This document shows, piece after piece, positions 28,840 to 36,508 of a stretch of DNA of 40,983 nucleotides. A program made the translations under genes and the position numbers. Every line of letters starts with the position of its first letter. Within the stretch, counting starts at the first letter, position 1. This DNA comes from an uncultured Clostridiaceae bacterium (GTDB lineage: Bacteria > Bacillota > Clostridia > TANB77 > CAG-508): contig CAOJVB010000014.1 in assembly GCA_948444845.1 (NCBI GenBank), positions 1 to 40,983 on the forward strand, in the 5' to 3' direction. The notes beneath the pieces were generated by a model. That model searched no databases. It was not told the origin of the DNA and saw only the letters and a program-made list of their open reading frames with translations.

Positions 28840-29848
28840 ATGGAAGAAAACCAAAACATAATCCGTCCAGAACTAGAAAACAAACAAGAAGAAAAAATAG
28901 AAAACACCTTAAGACCACAGCTATTAAGCGAATATATTGGACAAGACAAAGTAAAAGAAAATATGAAAATATACATAGAGGCTGCCAAAAAAAGAGGAGA
29001 GCCTCTTGACCATGTTTTACTATATGGACCACCAGGGCTAGGAAAAACAACATTATCAGGAATAATAGCAAATGAAATGGAAGCAAATATAAAAATAACC
29101 TCAGGTCCTGCAATAGAAAAGCCAGGAGACTTAGCAGCAATACTAACAGCACTAACAGCAGGAGATGTATTATTTATAGATGAAATACACAGGTTAAGTA
29201 AAAGCGTAGAAGAAATATTATACCCAGCATTAGAAGACTATGTACTAGACATAGTAATAGGAACAGGACCAGCAGCAAAATCAATAAGAATAGACCTACC
29301 AAAATTTACCCTAATAGGAGCAACCACAAAAGCGGGTTCACTAACCACGCCATTAAGAGACAGATTTGGAATAGTAGATAGACTAGAATTATATTCAGAA
29401 AAAGACTTATCAACAATAGTAAAAAGGTCAGCAAAAATATTAAAAATAGAAATAGATGAAGAATCGAGCGTAGAAATAGCAAGACGTTCAAGAGGAACCC
29501 CAAGAATAGCAAATAGACTATTAAAAAGAGTAAGAGACTATGCAGCAGTTTTAGGAGATGGAAATATAACATTAAAAATAACAAAACATGCACTAAACAA
29601 ACTAGAGATAGACGAAATAGGGCTAGATAACATAGACAGAAAAATACTAGAAACAATGATAATAACCTATCGGAGGAAGACCAGTAGGATTAGAGACACT
29701 TGCAACAACAGTAGGAGAAGAAGTAGACACACTGGAAGATGTATATGAACCATATCTATTACAAATAGGATATATAGCAAGAACTCCAAGAGGAAGGATA
29801 CCAACACCGTTTGCGTATAGACATATAGGGGCAGAATATAATGAATAG
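28840..29848 (+). CDS. ruvB: Holliday junction branch-migration ATPase RuvB, one CGG +1 shift
   Basis: RuvB is the hexameric motor of RuvAB. The N-terminus ([25 protein letters not shown]) is followed by Walker [13 protein letters not shown], Walker [12 protein letters not shown], sensor 1 [20 protein letters not shown] and the arginine-finger region, then the winged-helix domain. Frame 0 breaks at CGG 29671; skipping the C gives [20 protein letters not shown], the strongly conserved winged-helix motif, and continues through [15 protein letters not shown] to TAG. The total of 335 residues is standard. A universally useful, well-conserved repair gene with an otherwise intact sequence is a strong argument against decay. 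The start has AAAAGGA. ruvA is not adjacent. Confidence 0.92.
29671..29674 (+). other. CGGA +1 recoding site 11 (ruvB)
   Basis: TAT CGG AGG in frame 0. Skipping C29671 reads TAT GGA GGA AGA and restores YGGRPVGL. Confidence 0.9.
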
Positions 29849-29865
29849 TAAATAATTAATATGTA

Positions 29866-29898
29866 GGGGCGAGCAGAGCTCGTGCGTTCTTCGAAGAA
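29866..29898. repeat. Small GC-rich hairpin repeat after ruvB
   Basis: GGGGCGAGCAGAGCTCG contains the stem CGAGC/GCTCG, followed at 29887 by the palindrome TTCTTCGAAGAA. It is much more GC-rich than its surroundings and resembles short dispersed intergenic repeats; no T-run follows. Confidence 0.4.
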
Positions 29899-29978
29899 AT
29901 TACTTAAAAGAATAAAACCATATAAATAAAACATAATCAAGAGGGAATATATAAATATAAAATAAAAGGAGAAAAACA

Positions 29979-31746
29979 ATGCCAATAATATATACAATAT
30001 CAATTATAATATTATTTACATTAACAATAATACTAAAAAAATCAGAAGAGAAATTGGAAATAATAAAGGCAGTAGCCATAAATTCAGTATTATTACTTGC
30101 CTATAACACTTTTGTATGCTACATATTAAACCTAATAAATATACCGATAACACTAATAACGCTATCAATAATAAATTTTATAATTTCTATACCAATAACA
30201 ATAAACATTACAAAAAACAAGAAAATACAAAAATATACTATAAGCAAAACAAATATAATTGTTATGATATTGCTGATAATAGTAACAACAATAATAATAA
30301 ACATAAACTTTGCAAATCTTACAAAAATCCGCTATATTTCAATGGACTCAAGGGAACATTACAAAGCAGGAAGAGAATTTTCTGAAATTACAAATCTTTT
30401 TAAAAAGCCAGCTTCAAACACCACAACAGATTCAAACTTTATGCCAGGAGCATATACAAATGTAGGTATAATATTTAAAATATTAAATCCATATATAGGA
30501 ACTGTAGAATTATACAAAGCATATATCATATTTGAAGCAATAGTATATATACTAATAGGCTTAGTATTTTATATGCCATTAGAAAAATATTGTAAAACAA
30601 TAAATACAAAAATAATAGCAATAATATTTGGAGTAATTTATGTACTAGGATACCCATTAAATGCATGGATATCAGGATTTCACTATTTAATGTTAGGAAT
30701 ATTATATGTACAAACCATTTTATACATAGTAAAAGAAAGAGAAGATATAAACTTTGACAATACTTTAATAACAATGCTTCTACTAAACTTTGGACTAATT
30801 TTATCATATTCACTATTTTGTCCATTTGTATATTTAGCCCAGTTCATATACTATATATATAAATATGCAAAACACAAGAACAAAATAAAACTATTCTTAC
30901 AAACATTAGTAACACTTATATTACCAGGAATAATAGGAGTAACATATTTACTACTTCCAACTATTGGAAAAGTAGGAGGATATATAGCACTAGAAGGGTG
31001 GCTTTATAAAAACATATGGTCAAACTTTATACTATTTATAACATTTACTATATACTACGTATATACAAATATAAAAAACAAAAAAATAACATTTGATAAT
31101 ATAATGTTAGTATTGTTATTAGCATTTATGGGACTATTATTTATAGGGATAAAAATAGGAAAATGTTCAGAATACTATTTTTACAAAAACTACTATATAT
31201 TCTGGTTACTAATTATATATTCAAGCACAAAGGGAATGATAGAATTTTTAAAAGAAAAGAGAACTAAATTTGTAGTAAATATTTATGCCAGTATCTATAT
31301 AATACTATTTATAGTATCTATGTATTATAACAAAACATATGTATCATGGAAAAGAAATGATAGTTTAAATGCTACAATGGAAATATTTACATTTAATAAA
31401 ACAATGATAGAAGCAAAAAAAGCAGAATTTATTACTCATGAAGAGTTAGAACTTTTAAAAGAAACAGAAAATATAATAAAAGACAATTGGCAAAGAGGAA
31501 AGGATATACTTTTAGTAACAGATCCAAACGAAGAAACATGGATACAATCATTAACAGGATATAAAAACATACTTTATAATAACAAAGAATATGCAATTAA
31601 AAATTTGCAAGAAGAAAACTATAAATATATAGTAACATTTGAAAGTAAAAATACTTATAAAGACATAGAGCAATATATAAAAAAAGAAAATATGAAAATA
31701 ATATACGAAAATAAGGAACGGAAAAATATATAAAAAGGAGAAATAA
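29979..31746 (+). CDS. Multi-pass membrane protein, GT-C-like, with a C-terminal CGG +1 shift
   Basis: About 585-588 residues with 11-13 hydrophobic segments. After four N-terminal helices there is a large outer loop with RYISMDSREHYKAGREFSEI and DSNFMPGAYTNVGIIF, then further helices and a soluble C-terminal domain (from about residue 470, with ILLVTDPNEETWIQS). The overall plan is like the gene at 25437, so it is probably another lipid-linked sugar transferase or polymer-modifying protein; no family is certain. Frame 0 ends at 31733, four codons after CGG 31719; skipping the C extends the tail to KEGKIYKKEK and stops at 31746, just before queH. The C-terminal tail is not conserved enough to prove this shift. 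The start has AAAGGAG. Confidence 0.6.
31719..31722 (+). other. CGGA +1 recoding site 12 (membrane protein tail)
   Basis: GAA CGG AAA in frame 0. Skipping C31719 reads GAA GGA AAA. It is the weakest of the set because both readings end within nine codons. Confidence 0.5.
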
Positions 31747-31751
31747 AATAA

Positions 31752-32696
31752 ATGAGACTATTGTTACATGCATGTTGTGCACCATGTAGTGTATATTGTA
31801 TAGAATCTTTAAGGCAAGAAGGAATAGAACCAACAATATACTGGTACAACCCCAATATACATCCATATATGGAATATAAACAAAGAAGAGATACCTTAAA
31901 AGAATACACAAAGAGCATAAATATGAATGCCATATTTAAAGAAGAATATGGTTTAGATGAATTTTGCAAAAACGTAATAAATAACTTACAAACAAGATGC
32001 CAAGACTACTGCTATAAAATACGATTAGAACAAACAGCTAAATATGCAAAAGAAAATGGGTATGATGCAATTAGCACAACACTACTAATAAGCCCATATC
32101 AAAAACATGAACAACTAAAAGAAATAGGACAGCAAATAGCAAAAAAATATAGGATACAATTCTTATATAGAGATTTCAGAATAGGCTTTAGAGAAGGACA
32201 AGCAAAAGCACGTGAACTAGGAATGTATATGCAAAAATACTGTGGTTGTATATTTTCAGAGGAAATGTCAAAATCTGCACACCAAAAAAAAGATGAAGAA
32301 GAAAGTGCTAGAGCTAACAGGGATACAGAACGAAGAATAAGACTGTCGGATTGTGTACCAAATCTCGATTTTAGACCACTAAAAAGAGAAAATAAGGAAG
32401 AAATAGACTTTATATATAATATTAAAAAGGAAAAATATAAAGAAGAAAACAAGAAAGAATTGGATAAAGAAATACAAAATAAATTATTTGAAAGATATAT
32501 AAAAGAAAATGCAAAGAATATAAAAGTAATTATGTTTAAAGAAGAAAAAATAGGATTTTTTGATGGTAAGATTTTAGAAAATAATACTTTTAGAATTGAT
32601 AATATATTCATATTAAAAGAATACCAAAATAAAGGAATAGAAACAGCGATTTCTAATGAAATTCTATTTGAAAACGAAAAAGTAAATAAATTATAA
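31752..32696 (+). CDS. queH: Epoxyqueuosine reductase QueH fused to an acetyltransferase-like tail
   Basis: QueH performs the last step of queuosine synthesis, reducing epoxyqueuosine in tRNA. The N-terminal domain (residues about 1-180) shows HACCAPCSVYCIE, YNPNIHPYMEYKQRR, CQDYCYKIRLEQTA, STTLLISPYQKHEQL and the CGCIFSEE cysteines that bind the Fe-S cluster, all diagnostic. A charged linker (KKDEEESARANRDTERR) leads to a region with ENAKNIKVIMFKEEKIGFFDGKI and IFILKEYQNKGIETAI, which resembles the core of a GNAT domain, including the acetyl-CoA loop. The GNAT part is short and ends abruptly in NEKVNKL, so it may be truncated. The total is 314 residues. AAAGGAG lies 11 bases before the ATG. 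Confidence 0.82.
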   Translation: MRLLLHACCAPCSVYCIESLRQEGIEPTIYWYNPNIHPYMEYKQRRDTLKEYTKSINMNAIFKEEYGLDEFCKNVINNLQTRCQDYCYKIRLEQTAKYAKENGYDAISTTLLISPYQKHEQLKEIGQQIAKKYRIQFLYRDFRIGFREGQAKARELGMYMQKYCGCIFSEEMSKSAHQKKDEEESARANRDTERRIRLSDCVPNLDFRPLKRENKEEIDFIYNIKKEKYKEENKKELDKEIQNKLFERYIKENAKNIKVIMFKEEKIGFFDGKILENNTFRIDNIFILKEYQNKGIETAISNEILFENEKVNKL

Positions 32697-32704
32697 GATT
32701 ATTA

Positions 32705-32738
32705 AGGACTGAATTATTTTCATAATTTGGTCTTTTTT
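32705..32738 (+). terminator. Rho-independent terminator after queH
   Basis: GGACTGAATTAT pairs with ATAATTTGGTC (two G-T wobbles) and is followed by a run of seven T. Confidence 0.75.
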
Positions 32739-32770
32739 TATGTGATTTTGAATATAAGGAGGGAAAAGAA

Positions 32771-33082
32771 ATGCAAGAAAAAGATTCGATACAAATATTA
32801 GAAGAAATGAGAACAGGAATGCTTTGTAGCATAGAGCTACCATTAACTAATTCAATGAAAAGTGATGTTATATCAATTTATCTAGGAAAAGATAAAGACG
32901 GAAGATATAACTTTTTTGATGGTGGAGGAGCTATTGGAACATTTAAAATGCCAAAGGAATTTATTATAAAACGAGATATAAAAATATCAAAGATAAATAG
33001 TGAAGAACAGACAAAAGGGCTATATACAGAATTAAAAAAGCAGGAAATTAAGGACAAACATAAATTGAGAGATAGTAGATAA
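32771..33082 (+). CDS. Small unknown protein (103 residues)
   Basis: I do not recognise this protein. The ATG follows an excellent AAGGAGGG. It is soluble in appearance, begins with a helix (DSIQILEEMRTGMLCSIELPL) and continues with a beta-rich middle, IYLGKDKDGRYNFFDGGGAIGTFKMP, with a glycine cluster. The C-terminal third is highly charged (KKQEIKDKHKLRD) and may be disordered. It lies alone between the queH terminator and the half-palindrome beside the insertion sequence. Codon use is intermediate between the core genes and the T-rich accessory segment. Its only CGG is out of frame (GAC GGA). Confidence 0.65.
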   Translation: MQEKDSIQILEEMRTGMLCSIELPLTNSMKSDVISIYLGKDKDGRYNFFDGGGAIGTFKMPKEFIIKRDIKISKINSEEQTKGLYTELKKQEIKDKHKLRDSR

Positions 33083-33083
33083 A

Positions 33084-33139
33084 GGGGCTGTAAAAAAAGT
33101 CCACTAGAAAAATGAGCGAAATATTTTCGCTCATTTTTC
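33084..33139. repeat. Truncated copy of the long palindromic element
   Basis: GGGGCTGTAAAAAAAGTCCA matches the left arm at 8814 (GGTCTGTAAAAAAAGTCC), and the short stem ATGAGCGAAA / TTTCGCTCAT is kept. The outer right arm is missing; unrelated sequence follows, so the element was probably cut during insertion-sequence or neighbouring rearrangements. Confidence 0.65.
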
Positions 33140-33148
33140 GTTTAAAAA

Positions 33149-33180
33149 AGGTGCCATAATTGTTGATAATTAAGGCACCT
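33149..33180. terminator. Hairpin with AGGTGCC / GGCACCT arms
   Basis: A perfect 7-base stem (33149-33155 and 33174-33180) sits between the truncated palindrome and the left end of the insertion sequence. There is no T-run, so its role is unclear. Confidence 0.4.
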
Positions 33181-33189
33181 ATGGTTGGC

Positions 33190-33935
33190 TAATGAAAACC
33201 CCCTGTTTTACAGGGGGGTCTAAAGGCTTCTAGCTATAAGTAGAAAAATCCCTCCTTTTTGATATAATAAATGTGGTTCGCCAACCGCAAATAAAAATCA
33301 AAAAGGCGGGATTTGTCATGAAAGACAAAAATAGTTTAGCACATAGTGCTTGGAATTGCAAATATCATTTAGTATTTGCACCAAAATATAGAAGAATGGA
33401 AATATACGGAAAAATAAAAAAAGATATAGGTGTAATAATAAGGAGGCTATGTGAACAAAAGGGTATTGAAATAATAGAAGCAGAGTTATGTCCAGATCAT
33501 ATACATATGCTAGTTAGTATACCACCCAAATATAGTGTAGCAAGTATAATGGGATATCTAAAAGGAAAGATTAGTTTGATGATATTCGATAGACATGCAA
33601 ACTTGAAGTATAGATATGGAAATAGGCACTTTTGATGTAGGGGATATTATGTAGACACAGTAGGCAAGAATAAAAAAGCAATTGAAGAATATATAAAAAA
33701 GCAATTACAAGAAGATATAGCAACAGATCAAATAAGTATAAAAGAATATGTAGATCCATTTGAAAGAGAAGAAAAGGAAAAAGAAAGAAAAATGAAAAAA
33801 GGATTGGGACCACTTAAGTGGTAGCCTGAGAAAGAAATGCGGTTGGCAAACCGTTCAGTAGGGCTTGAGCCCGGAAGTGCTAGAACAAAAGCCTTCTATG
33901 CGAAGAGCAAACCACCCGTTTAACGGGTGGTTATG
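33190..33935 (+). mobile_element. IS200/IS605-family insertion sequence
   Basis: A single HUH transposase gene is flanked by imperfect hairpins typical of this family: ACCCCC/GGGGGG around TGTTTTACA at the left end (33198-33219) and CCACCCGTTTAACGGGTGG at the right end (33912-33930). The internal GGTTCGCCAACCGC (33275-33288) and GCGGTTGGCAAACCG (33840-33854) form a second symmetric pair. No tnpB-like gene is present. Exact ends are approximate. Confidence 0.8.
33318..33824 (+). pseudogene. tnpA: IS200-type transposase TnpA with an in-frame TGA
   Basis: The ATG at 33318 begins a Y1 transposase (SAWNCKYHLVFAPKYRR) with the HUH motif PDHIHMLVSIP and a RYGNRHF segment. The codon after NRHF is TGA (33633-33635), where homologues usually have Trp, and the same frame continues CRGYYVDTVGKNKKAIEEYIKKQ, including the region of the catalytic tyrosine, to a natural TAG at 33822. 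With readthrough it would be 168 residues, about normal. A TGG-to-TGA mutation is the simplest cause, giving a dead element. TGA is clearly a stop elsewhere in the window, so reassignment is not supported. Confidence 0.8.
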
Positions 33936-33965
33936 ATTTTGATCTTTGAGTGACAAAATTGTAAG

Positions 33966-33993
33966 TTTGTTTTTTGTGATAATATGATATAAT
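33966..33993 (+). promoter_or_regulatory. Possible promoter of the two-component operon
   Basis: A perfect TATAAT (33988-33993) lies 27 bases before the response-regulator ATG. The -35 box is weak (TTTGTT at 33966-33971, spacing 16). Confidence 0.4.
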
Positions 33994-34019
33994 ATAAGCA
34001 AAAAAGGTTGTGAAAAAAT

Positions 34020-34682
34020 ATGAAAAAGATTTTAATTATAGAAGATGACTATACTGTTAGTCAAAAGTTAAAACAGTTATTAGATAATGCAGGATATAAT
34101 AGTATTATTTTAAAGAACTTTGAAAATTCTTATGAAGAAATCAAAAGAAATAATCCAGATTTGATTTTACTAGACATAAATATTCCAAATGAAAATGGAC
34201 AATTATTATTGCAAACTATAAGAAAAGAGTCACAAGTTCCTGTAATTATGGTTACAAGCAGAATGGGGGAAACAGATGAGATAGTTTCAATATCTTATGG
34301 GGCAGACGATTATGTTACTAAACCTTACAATCCTACAATATTACTTTTACGAATAAATAATATATTTAAAAGATTAGAAAATAAAGATATAGTTTGTACA
34401 TATAAAGATTTAATAATAGATATTAAGAGAGGAACAGTAAAAAAAGAAGATATTGAAATTACTTTGACAAAAAATGAGATGATAATTTTTAATTGTTTGT
34501 TAAATAATCAAGGGAAAATAGTATCAAGAGATGATATAATTACAGATTTGTGGAGTAACAGTGAGTTTGTTAATGATAATACTTTATCAGTAAATATTGG
34601 AAGATTAAGAAATAAATTAAGTGAACTTGGATATGAAAACACTATTGAAACTAGAAAAGGAATAGGATATATATTGTTATGA
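34020..34682 (+). CDS. OmpR-family response regulator (BceR-like)
   Basis: The receiver domain starts KILIIEDDYTVSQKLKQLL with the acidic pair, a phospho-acceptor Asp in LILLDINIPNENG, a switch Thr/Ser (VTSRMG) and the conserved Lys in VTKPYNP. The C-terminal winged-helix DNA-binding domain (ITLTKNEMIIFNCLLNNQG through TIETRKGIGYILL) follows. At 220 residues it is typical. The gene overlaps the histidine kinase by 4 bases (ATGA). The kinase-transporter context marks it as a regulator of a BceAB-type peptide-antibiotic detoxification module. Codons are T-richer than in the core genes and no in-frame CGG is present. Confidence 0.9.
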   Translation: MKKILIIEDDYTVSQKLKQLLDNAGYNSIILKNFENSYEEIKRNNPDLILLDINIPNENGQLLLQTIRKESQVPVIMVTSRMGETDEIVSISYGADDYVTKPYNPTILLLRINNIFKRLENKDIVCTYKDLIIDIKRGTVKKEDIEITLTKNEMIIFNCLLNNQGKIVSRDDIITDLWSNSEFVNDNTLSVNIGRLRNKLSELGYENTIETRKGIGYILL

Positions 34683-35686
34683 GATTAAAAGAGTATTTAA
34701 TAAATAAAATAGGAACAATTACAATTTTTATACTAGGATATTGCTTTATTCTTTTTGCATTGATAGCATTTAAAAATAATTTTTCACTTACTTTTTTAAT
34801 TAGTTTGTTATATATGCTTGTAGGAATATCAATATTTATCATTAATTATAAAAAAAAGAAAAGATTTTATACTGAATTTTTAATGAATTTAGATAAGCTA
34901 GATAACAAATATTTAATATCAGAAATTATAGAGATTCCAGATTTTTATGAAGGTAGAATACTAACACAAGTCTTATATGAGATTGGTAAATCAATGAATA
35001 GTCATATAAAAGAGTATGAAACTATAACAAATGATTTTAGACATTATATTGAATTATGGATTCACGAAGTTAAAGTACCACTTTCAGCATTGAGATTGAT
35101 TGCACATATAGAACATAATAAAGAAATAGTTGAGCCAGTAAAGTTAATAGAAGATTATGTAGAACAAGTATTATATTATACAAGAAGTGAAAATACAGAA
35201 GAAGACTATTTTATTACTAAATGTAATTTAAGTAAAATAATTAGTAATGTTGCTATAAGAAATAAAGATATTATTTTTAGAAAGAACATTGATTTAATAG
35301 TAGAAAATACAGATTATACAGTTTTAACAGATTCTAAATGGTTAGAATTTATTTTAAATCAAATCATCAGTAACTCTATAAAATATAAAAAAAATGAAAA
35401 GTCATATATTAAAATTACTGTTAAAGATAAAATGAATTTGACAACTTTAATAATAGAAGATAATGGTATAGGAATACCATTGTCAGATTTATCAAGAGTA
35501 TTTAATAAATCTTTTACTGGAAAAAATGGAAGAATTAAAAGTAGTTCAACAGGAATGGGATTGTTTATTGTCAAAAAAATGTGTGATAAGCTTGGACATA
35601 AAATTAGTATTGAATCTGAAGAAAATGAACAAACAAGAGTATATATAACGTTTGATAAAAATGATTTTTATAATGTGGTTAATTAA
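34679..35686 (+). CDS. Intramembrane-sensing histidine kinase (BceS-like)
   Basis: 335 residues with two N-terminal transmembrane helices (about 13-30 and 37-56) separated by a very short loop and no extracellular sensor domain, the hallmark of BceS-type kinases that sense via their transporter. The H-box is LWIHEVKVPLSALRL, the N-box NQIISNSIKY and the ATP-lid motifs DNGIGIP and GMGLFIVKKMC. The phospho-acceptor histidine is in WIHEVK. It overlaps the response regulator gene. A perfect palindrome encloses its stop codon. The module probably senses bacitracin or similar peptides (inference). Confidence 0.9.
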   Translation: MRLKEYLINKIGTITIFILGYCFILFALIAFKNNFSLTFLISLLYMLVGISIFIINYKKKKRFYTEFLMNLDKLDNKYLISEIIEIPDFYEGRILTQVLYEIGKSMNSHIKEYETITNDFRHYIELWIHEVKVPLSALRLIAHIEHNKEIVEPVKLIEDYVEQVLYYTRSENTEEDYFITKCNLSKIISNVAIRNKDIIFRKNIDLIVENTDYTVLTDSKWLEFILNQIISNSIKYKKNEKSYIKITVKDKMNLTTLIIEDNGIGIPLSDLSRVFNKSFTGKNGRIKSSSTGMGLFIVKKMCDKLGHKISIESEENEQTRVYITFDKNDFYNVVN

Positions 35687-35708
35687 GATGACAATATTGT
35701 CATCTTAA
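35683..35708. promoter_or_regulatory. Perfect 26-bp palindrome between the kinase and ATPase genes
   Basis: Two 13-base halves, TTAAGATGACAAT and ATTGTCATCTTAA, form a perfect palindrome containing the kinase TAA. It could be a dyad operator for the regulator, or a weak terminator; no T-run follows. The transporter genes begin 68 bases later. Confidence 0.6.
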
Positions 35709-35776
35709 ATCATTTTAAACGAGCGACATATTATCAAAATAGTTTTAAAATAGATAGCAGAAAGGAGAAATATTGT

Positions 35777-36508
35777 ATGGAAAATATTTTAAAAATAGAA
35801 AGAATTGAAAAATATTATGGAAATAAGACTAGTTTGACAAAAGCAATAGATAATATTTCTTTTGAAGTAAAAAAGGTGAATTTGTTTGCTATAATGGGAA
35901 CAAGTGGAAGTGGTAAAACTACTTTATTAAATTGTATATCAACAATAGATAAAGTTACATCTGGATATATTTTTGTAGACGGGGAAAATATTACAAAATT
36001 AAGAGGAAATGAATTAAATAAGTTTAGGAGAGAAAAACTAGGTTTTATTTTTCAAGATTTTAATTTACTTGATACATTAACTGCTTATGAAAATATTGCT
36101 TTAGCCCTAACAATTCAAAATATTGTACCAAAAGAAATTGATAAAAAAATAATAAAAATTGCAAAGGAACTAAAAATAGAAGAAATTTTGCAAAAGTATC
36201 CTTATCAAATTAGTGGTGGTCAAAAACAAAGAGTAGCGTCTGCAAGAGCGATTATCACAGATCCTAAATTAGTGTTAGCAGATGAGCCAACTGGTGCATT
36301 AGATTCAAATTCATCAAAAAAACTACTAGAACAATTTGAATATTTAAATAATAAGCTAAATGCAACGATACTAATGGTTACACACGATGCGTTTACTGCA
36401 AGTTATGCAAAATGAGTAATTTTTAATGAATTTTATAGAGGAGATGATACTCAAAGAAATTTCTTTAATAAAATAATTGATGTAGTATCACTTCTTGGGG
36501 GGGGTTAA
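35777..36508 (+). pseudogene. BceA-like ABC transporter ATPase, damaged
   Basis: The ATPase of a BceAB module: Walker A MGTSGSGKTTLLN, Q-loop FIFQDFNLLDTL, signature QISGGQKQRVASARA, Walker B LVLADEPTGALDS and switch MVTHD are all present. However, before Walker A the usual KKGEFVAIMG reads KKVNLFAIMG, explained by two compensating one-base indels. TGA stops the frame at 36413-36415 (YAK-stop-VIF). Downstream, in the same frame, a family-typical tail FYRGDDTQRNFFNKIID continues to TAA at 36506, but lacks about 7 residues (the IKDGK segment). The truncated product is 212 residues against about 250 expected. It is probably inactive or partly active. Confidence 0.75.
36497..36504 (+). promoter_or_regulatory. 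G8 tract acting as ribosome-binding site of the permease gene
   Basis: Eight consecutive G lie 4-7 bases before the GTG/ATG start (36509/36512). No other purine-rich Shine-Dalgarno is present, so the homopolymer is probably the ribosome-binding site. It also lies at the end of the BceA frame. Confidence 0.5.

Noticed and set aside
33633-33635. TGA at a position where TnpA homologues have tryptophan, suggesting TGA=Trp
   Set aside because: TGA ends several intact genes here (e.g. 21415-21417 and the flippase stop) and Trp is coded by TGG throughout. A TGG-to-TGA mutation in a dead insertion sequence is simpler.
33190-33935. Guide-RNA or TnpB system next to the IS200 transposase
   Set aside because: No tnpB-like ORF or long structured noncoding region is present; only tnpA and its end hairpins are seen.
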